From Agriterribacter sp035444585 (GTDB lineage Bacteria; Bacteroidota; Bacteroidia; Chitinophagales; Chitinophagaceae), in the NCBI RefSeq assembly GCF_035444585.1, contig NZ_DAOMOZ010000001.1:1-64000 (forward strand): a stretch of DNA of 64,000 bases. Direction: 5' to 3'. The notes beneath the pieces are model-generated. The model did no database searches. It had not been told where the DNA came from and saw nothing but the letters and a program-made list of their open reading frames with translations. The position numbers were made by a program, and so were the translations under genes. Shown here piece by piece: positions 26,325-34,967 of this stretch. Within the stretch, counting starts at the first letter, position 1, and the number at the start of each line of letters is the position of its first letter.

Positions 26325-27274
26325 ATGAAAAGAATATGCTTTATCGTTTACCTTGCTTTTATAGCATTTGAGTTAGATGCACAAATAAAATGGGTGAGGG
26401 TTGATTCGTTGTTTGGGGATCTGCCCGCATCCGTGCATGTTTATAGAACAACAGACCCGCTGGATGGCAAACCCAATATCGCATATTATATAGAAGCCGA
26501 TCTTAAGGACAGGAGACTGAATTTTACTTCAGATACAACCAATAAAAGGAGGCTGACCCCGCAACAGTTCTATACCAGGAACAATAACCCTGTTGTAGTG
26601 GTTAATTGTACTTTTTTTCTTTTGCCACCAATCAAAACCTGAACCCTGTAATCAAAAACAGGAAACTGGTGGGTTACGACAGGCACTCCCGGAAACAAAA
26701 AGACGGATCAACTTACCTGCATACCTTTGGCAGCGCTATAGGCATCTCCAGGCGCAGGAAGGCCGATATTGCCTGGCTGTATACCGATAGTGCAGAGGGA
26801 AAAGTGCTGGCCCTACAAAACCCGGTAAAAGCATTTGCTGATTCAAACAGCTTTTATAAACCCGGAATAAATACCGTGAATATTCTCGATTCGGGCGCTG
26901 TAAAATGGAAAATGAGAACTGCGGTAGGCGGCGGACCTGTATTATTGCAGGAAGGTGAAATAAAGGTCACGAATAACGAGGAATTAAAATTCGCAGGCAA
27001 AGCGATTGAAGATAAGCATCCCCGCACAGGCATGGGCTATACCAGGAACAATAAGCTCATTATCCTGGTAATAGAAGGCAGGAATAAAGGTGTTGCTGAA
27101 GGTGCCACCTTATTGCAGGAAGCGCAGTTGTTGAAGGAACTGGGCTGTTGGGAAGCGCTCAACCTCGATGGCGGCGGCAGCAGTTGCATGCTCGTGAATG
27201 GCAGGGAAACCATACATCCTTCCGATAAAAAGCAAAGACCAGTTCCGGCAGTATTTATGATCGGAACCCGTTAA
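26325..27274 (+). pseudogene. Phosphodiester glycosidase (DUF2233/NAGPA) with a -1 frameshift
   Basis: Two open frames together make one exported protein of about 316 residues. The first (from 26325) has the signal peptide (MKRICFIVYLAFIAFELDAQ) and runs to a TGA at 26640-26642. The second carries the rest to 27274. The proper join is ...VVVVNCTFF then SFATNQNLNPV..., at a run of seven T (26612-26618) that lacks one T. The run is also an in-phase T_TTT_TTT slippery site, so a -1 shift would restore the frame. The C-terminal LDGGGSS and PAVFMIG motifs of the family are intact. It may be a sequencing error, a real mutation or frameshifted expression. Confidence 0.8.
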
Positions 27275-27347
27275 TGGATCATGCGATCCTTTGCCGGACG
27301 GACGCTAAAAAGGATCTGAAACAGAATGAAATATAAGAAATAATATT

Positions 27348-27511
27348 ATGACATACCCGTTCATCCCGATAGGACTAATAGCTGCATTTATTGTTTATGT
27401 TTTATATCTTTTGCTCATCAAAAAGGATATGAAAAAACTTAAAGCCATACTATACCAGGGCTATTCTTTATTGCCATTTGGGCTGTTATTTATTATTTTT
27501 TTCTGAAATAA
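27348..27511 (+). CDS. Small membrane protein, about 52-54 residues, possibly frameshifted
   Basis: The ATG at 27348 opens a 52-residue frame ending at 27506 with two hydrophobic segments (residues 5-23 and 38-52) around a basic loop (KKDMKKLKA). After the GGG near 27460, the next frame reads GLFFIAIWAVIYYFFLK and stops at 27511. That looks like a better second membrane helix with a basic end, and one extra G would join the two to 54 residues. So either a short protein or a frameshifted one is present. No function is known. Confidence 0.4.
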
Positions 27512-27627
27512 AGCTTATGACAAAGCCAACGAAAAAAATAGCGCTATCTGCCGGATGAATTGTGCCGGGTAGTTTGGCCCTGCCGGAAAAGGATTACCGT
27601 AATGCCTTTTACTAAAGATATGTGCCG

Positions 27628-28389
27628 TTAACCGGAGCCAAATACTTTCTTCAGTATTTCAGATGTCCTGGCCAAAGGATCTTTCCTGATCTGCTGCTCT
27701 TCCTGTGCTACCTGGTAAAAGATCCCGCTTAAGGCTTTTTCCGTTACATAGGCCGAAAGGTCGGGATTGATCTTATCGGCTGAAAACTTATTATAAGCAG
27801 TAAATACGGTATTCCAGTATTTGGTGGCGTCTACTTTTTGGAGTGATTTTTCTATCACCGGCCGAAAAGACGCGGTAAGCGCTGTTGTGGTTTTGCCTTT
27901 CAGGTAATCGGTTGCTGCAAAATCTCCCCCTTTTAATATGCCTGCCGCATCCTGGATGCTCATTTGTTTGATGGCATCTACAAAGATCGGAGCTGCCGAT
28001 TTTGCTGCATCTTCCGCAGCGCGGTTCATGGCAAGTATGGCCTCATCTACCTGCCTGCCCAATCCAACGGCTCTTAGTCTTTGCTCTGCTTTTTTGGCTT
28101 CTTCAGGCATTAATATTTTAATAGCGGCGTTGGCAAAATACCCATCAATGGAAGACAGGTTTTTGCCTGCTTTTTCTGCGCCAACAGACAACGCCTCTTT
28201 GAGTCCGGCCGCAATATCATCTTTGCTTAAACTACTGCCTTTTCCTAAAACATTGCCGAGCACACCGGCTGATGAAGAAGAATCTTTTTTATCACCCAGT
28301 ACTTTTTTGAGCAACTGGGCATGAGCGGAAGAAGAAACAAAAAGGAACGCAACTGCGGTTAAATAAAGAATGCCTTTATTGATTTTCAT
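27628..28389 (-). CDS. Exported DUF4197 protein
   Basis: A 253-residue protein from the ATG at 28389, which gives a signal peptide (MKINKGILYLTAVAFLFVSSSAHAQ). The open frame to 28692 would place 101 unrelated residues in front of it. The body is nearly all alpha-helical and follows DUF4197: KEALSVGAEKAGKNL, IKILMPEEAKKAEQRLRAVGLG, RAAEDAAKSAAPIFVDAI and the final ALSGIFYQVAQEEQQIRKDP. The family is periplasmic and widespread, with no known biochemical role. No partner gene is adjacent. Confidence 0.88.
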   Translation of the reverse strand: MKINKGILYLTAVAFLFVSSSAHAQLLKKVLGDKKDSSSSAGVLGNVLGKGSSLSKDDIAAGLKEALSVGAEKAGKNLSSIDGYFANAAIKILMPEEAKKAEQRLRAVGLGRQVDEAILAMNRAAEDAAKSAAPIFVDAIKQMSIQDAAGILKGGDFAATDYLKGKTTTALTASFRPVIEKSLQKVDATKYWNTVFTAYNKFSADKINPDLSAYVTEKALSGIFYQVAQEEQQIRKDPLARTSEILKKVFGSG

Positions 28390-28741
28390 AAGATTGATTT
28401 TAAATTCGTTCACAAATATACCAATCCCCAACCGCCACAGCCATAAAGAAATATTAAAATATATTAAATCCGGTTTTAGGCCTGTGTTCCGAATGAAGTT
28501 ACACCGTATTCCAACGGGAAAAGCATAATAAAAGTATTTTGTTGGTCGTTTCACCTTCCGGGGCGTGATAACGAAAGCATTGTTCTGGTCGCGGCGCATC
28601 CTGATTTTTCTTCCGTAAACCTTTCTCTTTTCAGGATAGGAATAAAACCCCTGCACAACGATTTCTGCGCCTGGTTCGGTCACTTTATGCATAAGGATCT
28701 GTATTGATCCTAAAAGGTTACCATACGATAAAAAGAATTCT

Positions 28742-28756
28742 GACCCTGAAAGGGTC
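28742..28756. repeat. REP-like palindrome GACCCT-gaa-AGGGTC
   Basis: A 6-bp perfect hairpin with a GAA loop, followed by GAAC. Similar CCCTGAAAGGG palindromes are, from memory, common in Bacteroidota intergenic DNA. It lies in the 465-bp gap (28390-28854) between two divergent genes. Apart from this and the truA promoter I see nothing in that gap; a minus-strand open frame there does not look like protein. Confidence 0.4.
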
Positions 28757-28797
28757 GAACAATTTTGTTTAATGCTTTTTCAGCTACCGATTTGTTA

Positions 28798-28827
28798 TTG
28801 AGTTCCTGGTTCTTTCTTTTAGCTTTG
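28798..28827 (+). promoter_or_regulatory. truA promoter
   Basis: TTG at 28798-28800 and TAGCTTTG at 28820-28827 with a 19-bp spacer, an exact fit to the Bacteroidota consensus. Expected start near 28834, giving a leader of about 21 nt. Confidence 0.65.
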
Positions 28828-28854
28828 CAGTCATCCGGTTAATGGGATATATCA

Positions 28855-29598
28855 ATGGAACGATATTTTATTGAAATAGCATATAAAGGAGCGGGGTATG
28901 CCGGGTTTCAGATACAGGATAATGCGGTTACCATTCAATCTGAGGTTCAAAAGGCAATGGCTGTTCTTTTTAAACAGGATATATTGCTCACCGGGTCATC
29001 ACGAACAGATGCGGAAGTGAATGCATTGCAGAATTTTTTTCACTTCGACTTTGATCAACCCATACCGGAACGCTATATTTATAACCTCAACGCCATACTT
29101 CCTCCTGCAATCGTAATAAGCCGTATTATCCCCGTGCAGGTGAACGCACATTGCAGGTTCGACGCCATAGGCAGGGAATACATGTATTATGTATACAAAA
29201 CCAAAAATCCGTTCCTGAGCGACAGGGCTTATTATTTTCCCTATACAATAGATTTCGATCGGCTACAGGAGGCGGCATCGGTAATATTACAGTATACAGA
29301 TTTTACAAGCTTTTCCAAGCGCAATACGCAGGTTAAGAATTTTATATGCAGAGTGCAGGAAAGCCGGTGGAAAATGGTAAATGATCATGTTGTTTATCAT
29401 GTGCAGGCCAATCGTTTTCTGAGAGGCATGGTAAGAGGCCTGGTTGGCACCATGCTGCAGGTGGGCAGGGGTAAAACAGATATCAATGCTTTCCGGAAAA
29501 TTATTGAGGACAGGGATTGCTCAAAAGCCAATTTTGCCGTGCCGGGTCACGGATTGTTTTTAACCAGAGTAAACTATCCGCCGGGCTATTTGAAATAG
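28855..29598 (+). CDS. truA: tRNA pseudouridine(38-40) synthase TruA
   Basis: A 247-residue enzyme that isomerises uridines 38-40 in the tRNA anticodon arm. The catalytic aspartate is Asp52 in SSRTDAEVNA, and the tRNA-binding/structural motifs FQIQDN (near 19), RFDAIGREYMYYV and NRFLRGMVRGLVGTMLQVG are all present. Length is normal. A good promoter lies just upstream, and it is apparently monocistronic. Confidence 0.96.
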   Translation: MERYFIEIAYKGAGYAGFQIQDNAVTIQSEVQKAMAVLFKQDILLTGSSRTDAEVNALQNFFHFDFDQPIPERYIYNLNAILPPAIVISRIIPVQVNAHCRFDAIGREYMYYVYKTKNPFLSDRAYYFPYTIDFDRLQEAASVILQYTDFTSFSKRNTQVKNFICRVQESRWKMVNDHVVYHVQANRFLRGMVRGLVGTMLQVGRGKTDINAFRKIIEDRDCSKANFAVPGHGLFLTRVNYPPGYLK

Positions 29599-29640
29599 TG
29601 TATAGGGGTGCATGCTGTTAGGCCGAACAAGAAGCGTGTG

Positions 29641-29678
29641 AATAGTGAATTGAGAAGGTGAATGAATTATTCACTATT
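29641..29678. repeat. 10-bp inverted repeat between converging genes
   Basis: AATAGTGAAT (29641-29650) and ATTCACTATT (29669-29678) are perfect inverted arms around an 18-nt loop that itself holds GTGAAT/ATTCAC-like pieces. It lies between the ends of truA and the esterase gene. It has no T-run, so it may be a weak two-way terminator or another heptamer-type array (TGAATAG, TGAATTG, TGAATGA). Confidence 0.45.
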
Positions 29679-29699
29679 GTTCAACCTTAACGGTACACT

Positions 29700-30614
29700 T
29701 TATTTTTTCACAGGATAATGCTCATCCAGCCATGCCATGAGTGTAGAAAATACATCTGCAGCTATGGGTGCCCGTAATTCATGCTTCTCGCCCGGATATA
29801 ATTTTATTTTTGAAGGAATACCCAATTGCTGTAATTTTTTGTACAATTTCTCCGACTGGTCAACAGGAACCAGATCGTCTGCAGTGCCGTGAAATAAAAC
29901 AGTAGGAACGCCGGTTTTTTGAGTGAGGTGAAAATACGGGCTGGACTGTTTCACGATCTTTGCGAACGTATCGGGTGTTCCCAGGAAATTGACGATGATG
30001 TCATTGCTTTCCGTTCCCGGTTTACGCACCGTTTCATCCGAGAGGTCCGAGGGTCCAAAAATATCCACAACAGTTTTTACTTGCTTTAAACTGTCGTAGC
30101 CATAAGCACATAACATAGCCAGGTGAGCGCCGGCACTTGCACCTATTAATGCAAAACTGTTGCCATCATACCTGTATTCAGCGGCATTTGCCGAAATAAA
30201 TGCCAGTGCTTTTTGTACATCTTCTATCTGCGCGGGAAAAGTGTTTTTTCCATTTTTCACCAACCGGTAGTTTAAGGATGCCAAAGCATATTTTCGTTTG
30301 CCTGCCAGTTCTTCGATCAATGGTTTTGGAAATTCGGTTTTATCACCCTGTACCCAGCTTCCGCCATGAATGTATACGATCACTTTGGTGTTGTGGTTAC
30401 GGTCATCCGGCAGATAGGCATCCAGAAGCTGGTAATGATTATCTGCATCACCATACTGCACATCCGGTATTTCGGTATAAGATTGGTGTTTGACAGCAGC
30501 TCCATGCTTTGCGTTGTTGCCGGTGAACGCAACAACAGGCTTTTCATCGTGGTAGGAAGTTAATAATGCTGATATGAAAATAACAAACGCGCAGAAGTAC
30601 TGACCGAATTGCAT
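29700..30614 (-). CDS. Exported alpha/beta hydrolase (esterase/lipase-like)
   Basis: A 304-residue protein with an N-terminal hydrophobic export segment. IHGGSWVQGD (82-91) is the oxyanion HGG motif. Ser160 in GASAG is the nucleophile, the acid is Asp in FHGTADDLVPV near 252-253, and the His is in GEKHELRAP near 278. It belongs to the carboxylesterase type 'BD-FAE', whose members often deacetylate plant polysaccharides. It lies downstream of a SusCD-linked secreted protein on the same strand, so a role in carbohydrate de-esterification is possible but not shown. Confidence 0.86.
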   Translation of the reverse strand: MQFGQYFCAFVIFISALLTSYHDEKPVVAFTGNNAKHGAAVKHQSYTEIPDVQYGDADNHYQLLDAYLPDDRNHNTKVIVYIHGGSWVQGDKTEFPKPLIEELAGKRKYALASLNYRLVKNGKNTFPAQIEDVQKALAFISANAAEYRYDGNSFALIGASAGAHLAMLCAYGYDSLKQVKTVVDIFGPSDLSDETVRKPGTESNDIIVNFLGTPDTFAKIVKQSSPYFHLTQKTGVPTVLFHGTADDLVPVDQSEKLYKKLQQLGIPSKIKLYPGEKHELRAPIAADVFSTLMAWLDEHYPVKK

Positions 30615-30727
30615 GGCAGGGGTTTTATCTTTTCAAACAGGGTTTTACAGCCACTACAAGCTAAAGAAAATACAATAAAATGCATAGGTTTTTTCTCCTT
30701 TTTTACCCACAATCTGCTTTATTATTC

Positions 30728-30756
30728 CTGCAACCCTGTAACCTGCACCTTGTACC
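30728..30756. repeat. Short degenerate heptamer array
   Basis: CTGCAAC, CTGTAAC, CTGCACC and TTGTACC with one 1-nt slip, in the gap between two minus-strand genes. Its units resemble those at 39868-39881. Confidence 0.4.
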
Positions 30757-30770
30757 CGCCTCTTATAAGT

Positions 30771-33008
30771 TCATTCAATCATTTTCAAATAGCGTCCTAT
30801 CCAGTAAGGCAGCAGCCAGAATACCGGTTCTCTTTCTATATCGGGATGTCCGTTTATAGCAGACCAGGGGTTCTTATCCCACCTTACCGCAGTGCGTATA
30901 CTGGCCGGCGGCAATTCATTTACCTGCAGATCATCCAGCACAGGTTCGTGCACCATTCTTACGTCTTCCCTTTTGCTGTGATCAAACCTCCAGTTCACCA
31001 GGTCAAGCGGTGTATCTTTCAGGAACTCAACGGAAGAGGTGAGCTCCACTTTTATATTGCGTGTATAGCAATACAAAAAATTGATCAACGGGCTTTTATC
31101 GCCCTTTCGTTTTTCCATCCAGTTATCCATGTGTTTTTCGTAAAAGGCAAGCAGTGCGCGATCCTTTTCACATCCAATCAGAACAGGGTAGAGGTAAGCC
31201 TGGAGGATCACATCGAAATAAATAAAAAAAGCAGGATTTTGTTCGGGGATCTTAGCCATGTTCTCCAGGTAGTTTTCCTCCCTGATCAGCCTCAGGTAAT
31301 GATCCTGGTACCTGGCGCTTCCCGTCATGTAATAAGCCAGTTTTAAAAAAGTCAGCAACTCCATTGAGTTTTGGTGCCGGTCGGGCATCCATTCCGGATC
31401 GCGGTTAAGTTTATCCGGGCTCCATACCGACCAACGGGTATGGGTGCCGTCAATGTCTGTCATATTGAAATTGTTGCTGATCAAATGATCAACCAGGCGG
31501 GCAACATGTTCACGGATGATTTGTTTTTCTTTGTCATCGGCCACCAGCTCGTAATAAAAGTAATAACCCATCATATGACCGCACCATTCATCGCTGCTCG
31601 TATCTCCTTTCCAAAGCCATTTCCCGTCTTTCGATTTATGCCACCGCGTTTCAACAGGTTTGAACCGTGGCTCTTTCACCAGTTCTTCCGCCAGTTCTCT
31701 TTCCGTATATTTCCTGTTGGGGTCATGCACATTGTTTCCCCAGCCTGCCGGCACTATTGTTCTGGCAAAAAAGCCATCGGTGCCGGTTATGGTTTGCAAC
31801 AGCTTCAAAAAATCAAAGGCCTTCTTTGCTTTATCCCTGGCATCTTTACTTCCGGTTACCGCATAGCGAAAACTTTCCATAGCCAGGTAGCTGGCCGTAA
31901 ACTCCCCATCGTTGTCATCGTCTTCCGGTTGCCATTTGTTCACGTCTTCGGGGTCTTTTAAACGGGCAGGGCCTACTATCCACGGTTCGCGAACATGGCG
32001 CTTCATGGTTATATCATAAAAGAAATCCTGTTTTTGCGCCAGGGTCATTTTTCTTTTTTTGATAGCGCTTACTCCTTTAGGCGTAGCCACCCATGCATTG
32101 CCTTCTTTGTCAAAAGCAATATCAGTTACTTTATCATCCAGCAGCCACCGCCTGCTGAAACGTAATGTATGTGAGCCATTTGGCGCGTAACGCACTATGC
32201 CTGCATCTGTTCCTACCCACATGCTTCCATCGGGCGACTTTTCCACGCAGTTCACGTAAATGGAAGGCATGCCATTAGATGGCTGGAGTGCATGTGTTTT
32301 TTTATTATCCCGGATGATGCTTACACCGCCCAAACCACCGGCCCACAACCGGTGTTTGTCATCGAATGCCAACCCCTTTACGTAAGCGCTGAGCAACCGG
32401 CTGCTGTCTGTAAGATGTTGTACCTGTTCCTGTACAATATGGTACAATCCCACATCACTGGCTATCCATATACTGTTGTTGGCAGCGGCAACTGCATCCC
32501 GTATGGAGCGGGCAATAGGGTAATCTTTTTTCAGGAACCGGCCCCGGTCAAATATCCATACGCCTTTAGGACCAAAAGCGTATAACCCCTTTTTTGCAGC
32601 GCACAATGCAGAAACGGGGCCTGCTGTTCCCGGTATTTTTTTGAGTATGTTGCTTTTATAAACATACACACCATTCCATGTTCCTGCCCATACTGCCTGT
32701 TCATTTGTTGTTACCACGTATGCGGGACCGTTATCGTTGCCGGAGATCATGCTTGCCCATGCAGATGTTCCGGGCTTTTTCATATATATTCCTCCCGCAG
32801 TAGCTACCCACACATTCGATCCATGATCAACTGCAATGCTTCTTATTTCATTGGCGTCCGGATTTTTTCCTACGCGGTATGCTTCGTGATATTCCTGCCA
32901 GAAGGCTGTGTCTTTGGTGCCGGCGGGGGCATAAGACAACTGGGCAATGGTATATTGTGAAACACCTGAAAAGAGCAAACAGTAAAAAAGGAATAATTTA
33001 TTTTTCAT
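30771..33008 (-). CDS. Secreted propeller plus helical-domain protein
   Basis: A 745-residue exported protein with signal peptide (MKNKLFLFYCLLFSGVSQ). Residues about 30-350 contain repeats of the two-component-regulator propeller type (IWIASDVGLYHI, RLWAGGLGGVSI, SMWVGTDAGIVRY, NAWVATPKGVSAI), the extracellular sensor of hybrid two-component systems. Instead of a membrane helix and kinase, the last ~390 residues are helical, rich in Trp/Tyr/His (EWCGHMMGYYFYYEL, PDRHQNSMELLTFLKLAYYMTG) and look like an (alpha/alpha) toroid as in many glycoside hydrolases and lyases. I infer a carbohydrate-active or binding protein. I cannot name a family or catalytic residues. Confidence 0.65.
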   Translation of the reverse strand: MKNKLFLFYCLLFSGVSQYTIAQLSYAPAGTKDTAFWQEYHEAYRVGKNPDANEIRSIAVDHGSNVWVATAGGIYMKKPGTSAWASMISGNDNGPAYVVTTNEQAVWAGTWNGVYVYKSNILKKIPGTAGPVSALCAAKKGLYAFGPKGVWIFDRGRFLKKDYPIARSIRDAVAAANNSIWIASDVGLYHIVQEQVQHLTDSSRLLSAYVKGLAFDDKHRLWAGGLGGVSIIRDNKKTHALQPSNGMPSIYVNCVEKSPDGSMWVGTDAGIVRYAPNGSHTLRFSRRWLLDDKVTDIAFDKEGNAWVATPKGVSAIKKRKMTLAQKQDFFYDITMKRHVREPWIVGPARLKDPEDVNKWQPEDDDNDGEFTASYLAMESFRYAVTGSKDARDKAKKAFDFLKLLQTITGTDGFFARTIVPAGWGNNVHDPNRKYTERELAEELVKEPRFKPVETRWHKSKDGKWLWKGDTSSDEWCGHMMGYYFYYELVADDKEKQIIREHVARLVDHLISNNFNMTDIDGTHTRWSVWSPDKLNRDPEWMPDRHQNSMELLTFLKLAYYMTGSARYQDHYLRLIREENYLENMAKIPEQNPAFFIYFDVILQAYLYPVLIGCEKDRALLAFYEKHMDNWMEKRKGDKSPLINFLYCYTRNIKVELTSSVEFLKDTPLDLVNWRFDHSKREDVRMVHEPVLDDLQVNELPPASIRTAVRWDKNPWSAINGHPDIEREPVFWLLPYWIGRYLKMIE

Positions 33009-33143
33009 ATCGGGTGAAATAAAGATGTGGTCGGTACCCGATGTAAGAAGGGTCAGACCGCATCTGTAAAGAATCGTAACTGGCTATCGGGGGTCAACCA
33101 TTAGCTTTGAGTTATAGGTTTTTAATAAGCTTAATATCAAAAA

Positions 33144-33175
33144 GAAAACCTGCAAGGCAAGCCTCACAGGTTTTG
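33144..33175 (-). terminator. Terminator of the SusC/SusD operon
   Basis: AAAACCTG (33145-33152) pairs with CAGGTTTT (33167-33174), with an inner AGGC/GCCT pair. On the minus strand it ends in TTTTCTTTTT. It starts about 30 bp after the SusD stop. Confidence 0.75.
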
Positions 33176-33203
33176 TAAATTACATCTTAAGTAAACTTGA
33201 CTA

Positions 33204-34946
33204 TTACCAGGGTTTACCGGTACCCTGCAATAACCATGGTTTGCCCCATTGACTGTTTTTACCACGTGGGTCGGTACTAAAATTATTTTCAATACCATTA
33301 ATAGCGGCCGAGGAGTTTTCAGTATTTCTGTTCAGCTCATTCTGTCCATATATTAACCTTACCGCAACCTGGGGTCTTGCCGAAGCATTTCCGGCTACAA
33401 GTGCAGGGAACCCTGTTCTTCTAAAATCAAACCATGGTTCTAATGCACTTGTAAAACCGGCAATCCATTTTTGTTCAATAATCTGGGCAAGTGATCCGTC
33501 AAAAGCTACGCCTGCAGTAGTAATATAATCACCATATCCGTCTTCAACGCCCCAGTTGGTTAATGAAAACCTGATGCCATCATTATAATGGTTTTCTGCT
33601 GAACCTGCAGCCCAGCCTTTTTGCGCTGCTTCTGCAAGAATGAATGCAGATTCTACTGCAGTTGCCAAACGCGCCTTAAGGAAGCCATTTTTACCGTCAT
33701 CTTTGTTCTGAAAAAGATATGATAACTGTGAAACGTGTTGATTCTGTACACTTTGCCCGGAAGTAGGGTTGTTATTGTAATAGTCGGGGTACAAACGAGC
33801 CGGAGGTATACCTACATATTCATTCGTATCAGGAGCTTCAGTGTTGAAGGGTGCGTTAGGAACATATGTATTAGGATTAAAGCGACGGGTATAAACTTTA
33901 CCCGCAGCAATTTGTTGTTTGTAACCGTTGGTGCCGCCACTCAAATCACTCTCCGGCAGAGACACCAGGCTGGTCAAAACACCGCCCTCACGAATATAAG
34001 GATCAACCTGTACAGACAAGGTTGCGTCCGCCACCCACCTGCAATGAACCGGCTGGAACCACACATCTCTTCTGGGGTCATCATAAGCATTGAGCTTTGC
34101 TATTAAAGTTTGGCAGGGTTTTCTTCTCCTCCAATTGGATTCGCTGGGATCATTCTCTGTATTTCCGGGCCAGGCGCTGCCGGGAGGGATTCCATCAAAA
34201 TCCATCGTTGCGTCTTCCGATGGGTCCTTGATATAAATGCCGGAACTGTATACAGCTTCTATATTTGATTTTGCAAGATCTGGCAATTTTTCCGATAAAC
34301 GCATTGAAAACCTTAAAATCAGAGAATTCGTAAACTTTTGCCAGGCAGTAACATTACCATCATAATATATATCATAACCCGAAGCATAATAGCTACTGTT
34401 ATCTCCTGTACTCGCAAAAGCCCCTGCAGCAGCTTTCAGGTCGTCTAAAACGCCTTTGTAAATTGTTTCCTGGCTATCGTAAGAAGGATACAGTAAGTCT
34501 TCATCTCCTTTCAGGGCATCGGTATACGGGGCATCTCCCCATAAATCAGCAATGGTTCCAAAAATAAAGCCTCTCATGGTTAAGGCTACGCCTTCGTGAA
34601 ACTTATTTCCAAGTTCTACGGCACGTTCATACATGAATTCATTGTTTCTCAAAAGTCCATAGTATCCGCTCCAGTCTTCTTCGCTCCAGTCGAAAGAGTT
34701 ATAACCTGAATACCAGCCATCCTCCTGCATGTGCTGAATTACACCTGATATTTTGCCGTAGCCCAGGCCAAGATAATTGTTAGCAAACCCGCTTTGAATA
34801 CCAGCCATCAGCAAATTGGGGTTTGCAGTGGACGGATTCACTCCATTGGGGTTTTCATTTGTTTTATCCAGGTCTTTTGAACAGGAAACTGCAAAAAACA
34901 AACTGGAAATGAAAACAATTTTATAAATGAATTGTAATCTTTTCAT
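33204..34946 (-). CDS. SusD/RagB family nutrient-binding outer-membrane lipoprotein
   Basis: A 580-residue surface lipoprotein. The signal ends in FAVSC with Cys22 as the lipidated residue, followed by SKDLDKTNENPNG. The fold is the mostly helical SusD type with TPR-like helices. The branch appears to be the SusD-like 2 group (SNWRRRKPCQTLI, LAEAAQKGWAAGSAENHYNDGI, QKWIAGFTSALEPWFDFRRTGFPAL). It caps the SusC channel and captures a ligand, probably a glycan or peptide. It is 21 bp downstream of susC and ends before a strong terminator. Confidence 0.93.
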   Translation of the reverse strand: MKRLQFIYKIVFISSLFFAVSCSKDLDKTNENPNGVNPSTANPNLLMAGIQSGFANNYLGLGYGKISGVIQHMQEDGWYSGYNSFDWSEEDWSGYYGLLRNNEFMYERAVELGNKFHEGVALTMRGFIFGTIADLWGDAPYTDALKGDEDLLYPSYDSQETIYKGVLDDLKAAAGAFASTGDNSSYYASGYDIYYDGNVTAWQKFTNSLILRFSMRLSEKLPDLAKSNIEAVYSSGIYIKDPSEDATMDFDGIPPGSAWPGNTENDPSESNWRRRKPCQTLIAKLNAYDDPRRDVWFQPVHCRWVADATLSVQVDPYIREGGVLTSLVSLPESDLSGGTNGYKQQIAAGKVYTRRFNPNTYVPNAPFNTEAPDTNEYVGIPPARLYPDYYNNNPTSGQSVQNQHVSQLSYLFQNKDDGKNGFLKARLATAVESAFILAEAAQKGWAAGSAENHYNDGIRFSLTNWGVEDGYGDYITTAGVAFDGSLAQIIEQKWIAGFTSALEPWFDFRRTGFPALVAGNASARPQVAVRLIYGQNELNRNTENSSAAINGIENNFSTDPRGKNSQWGKPWLLQGTGKPW

Positions 34947-34967
34947 AATAATAAGTTTTGTGTTATA

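Noticed and set aside
28390..28692. Upstream extension of the DUF4197 gene
   Set aside because: It would bury the signal peptide at 28389 and shows no protein family pattern.
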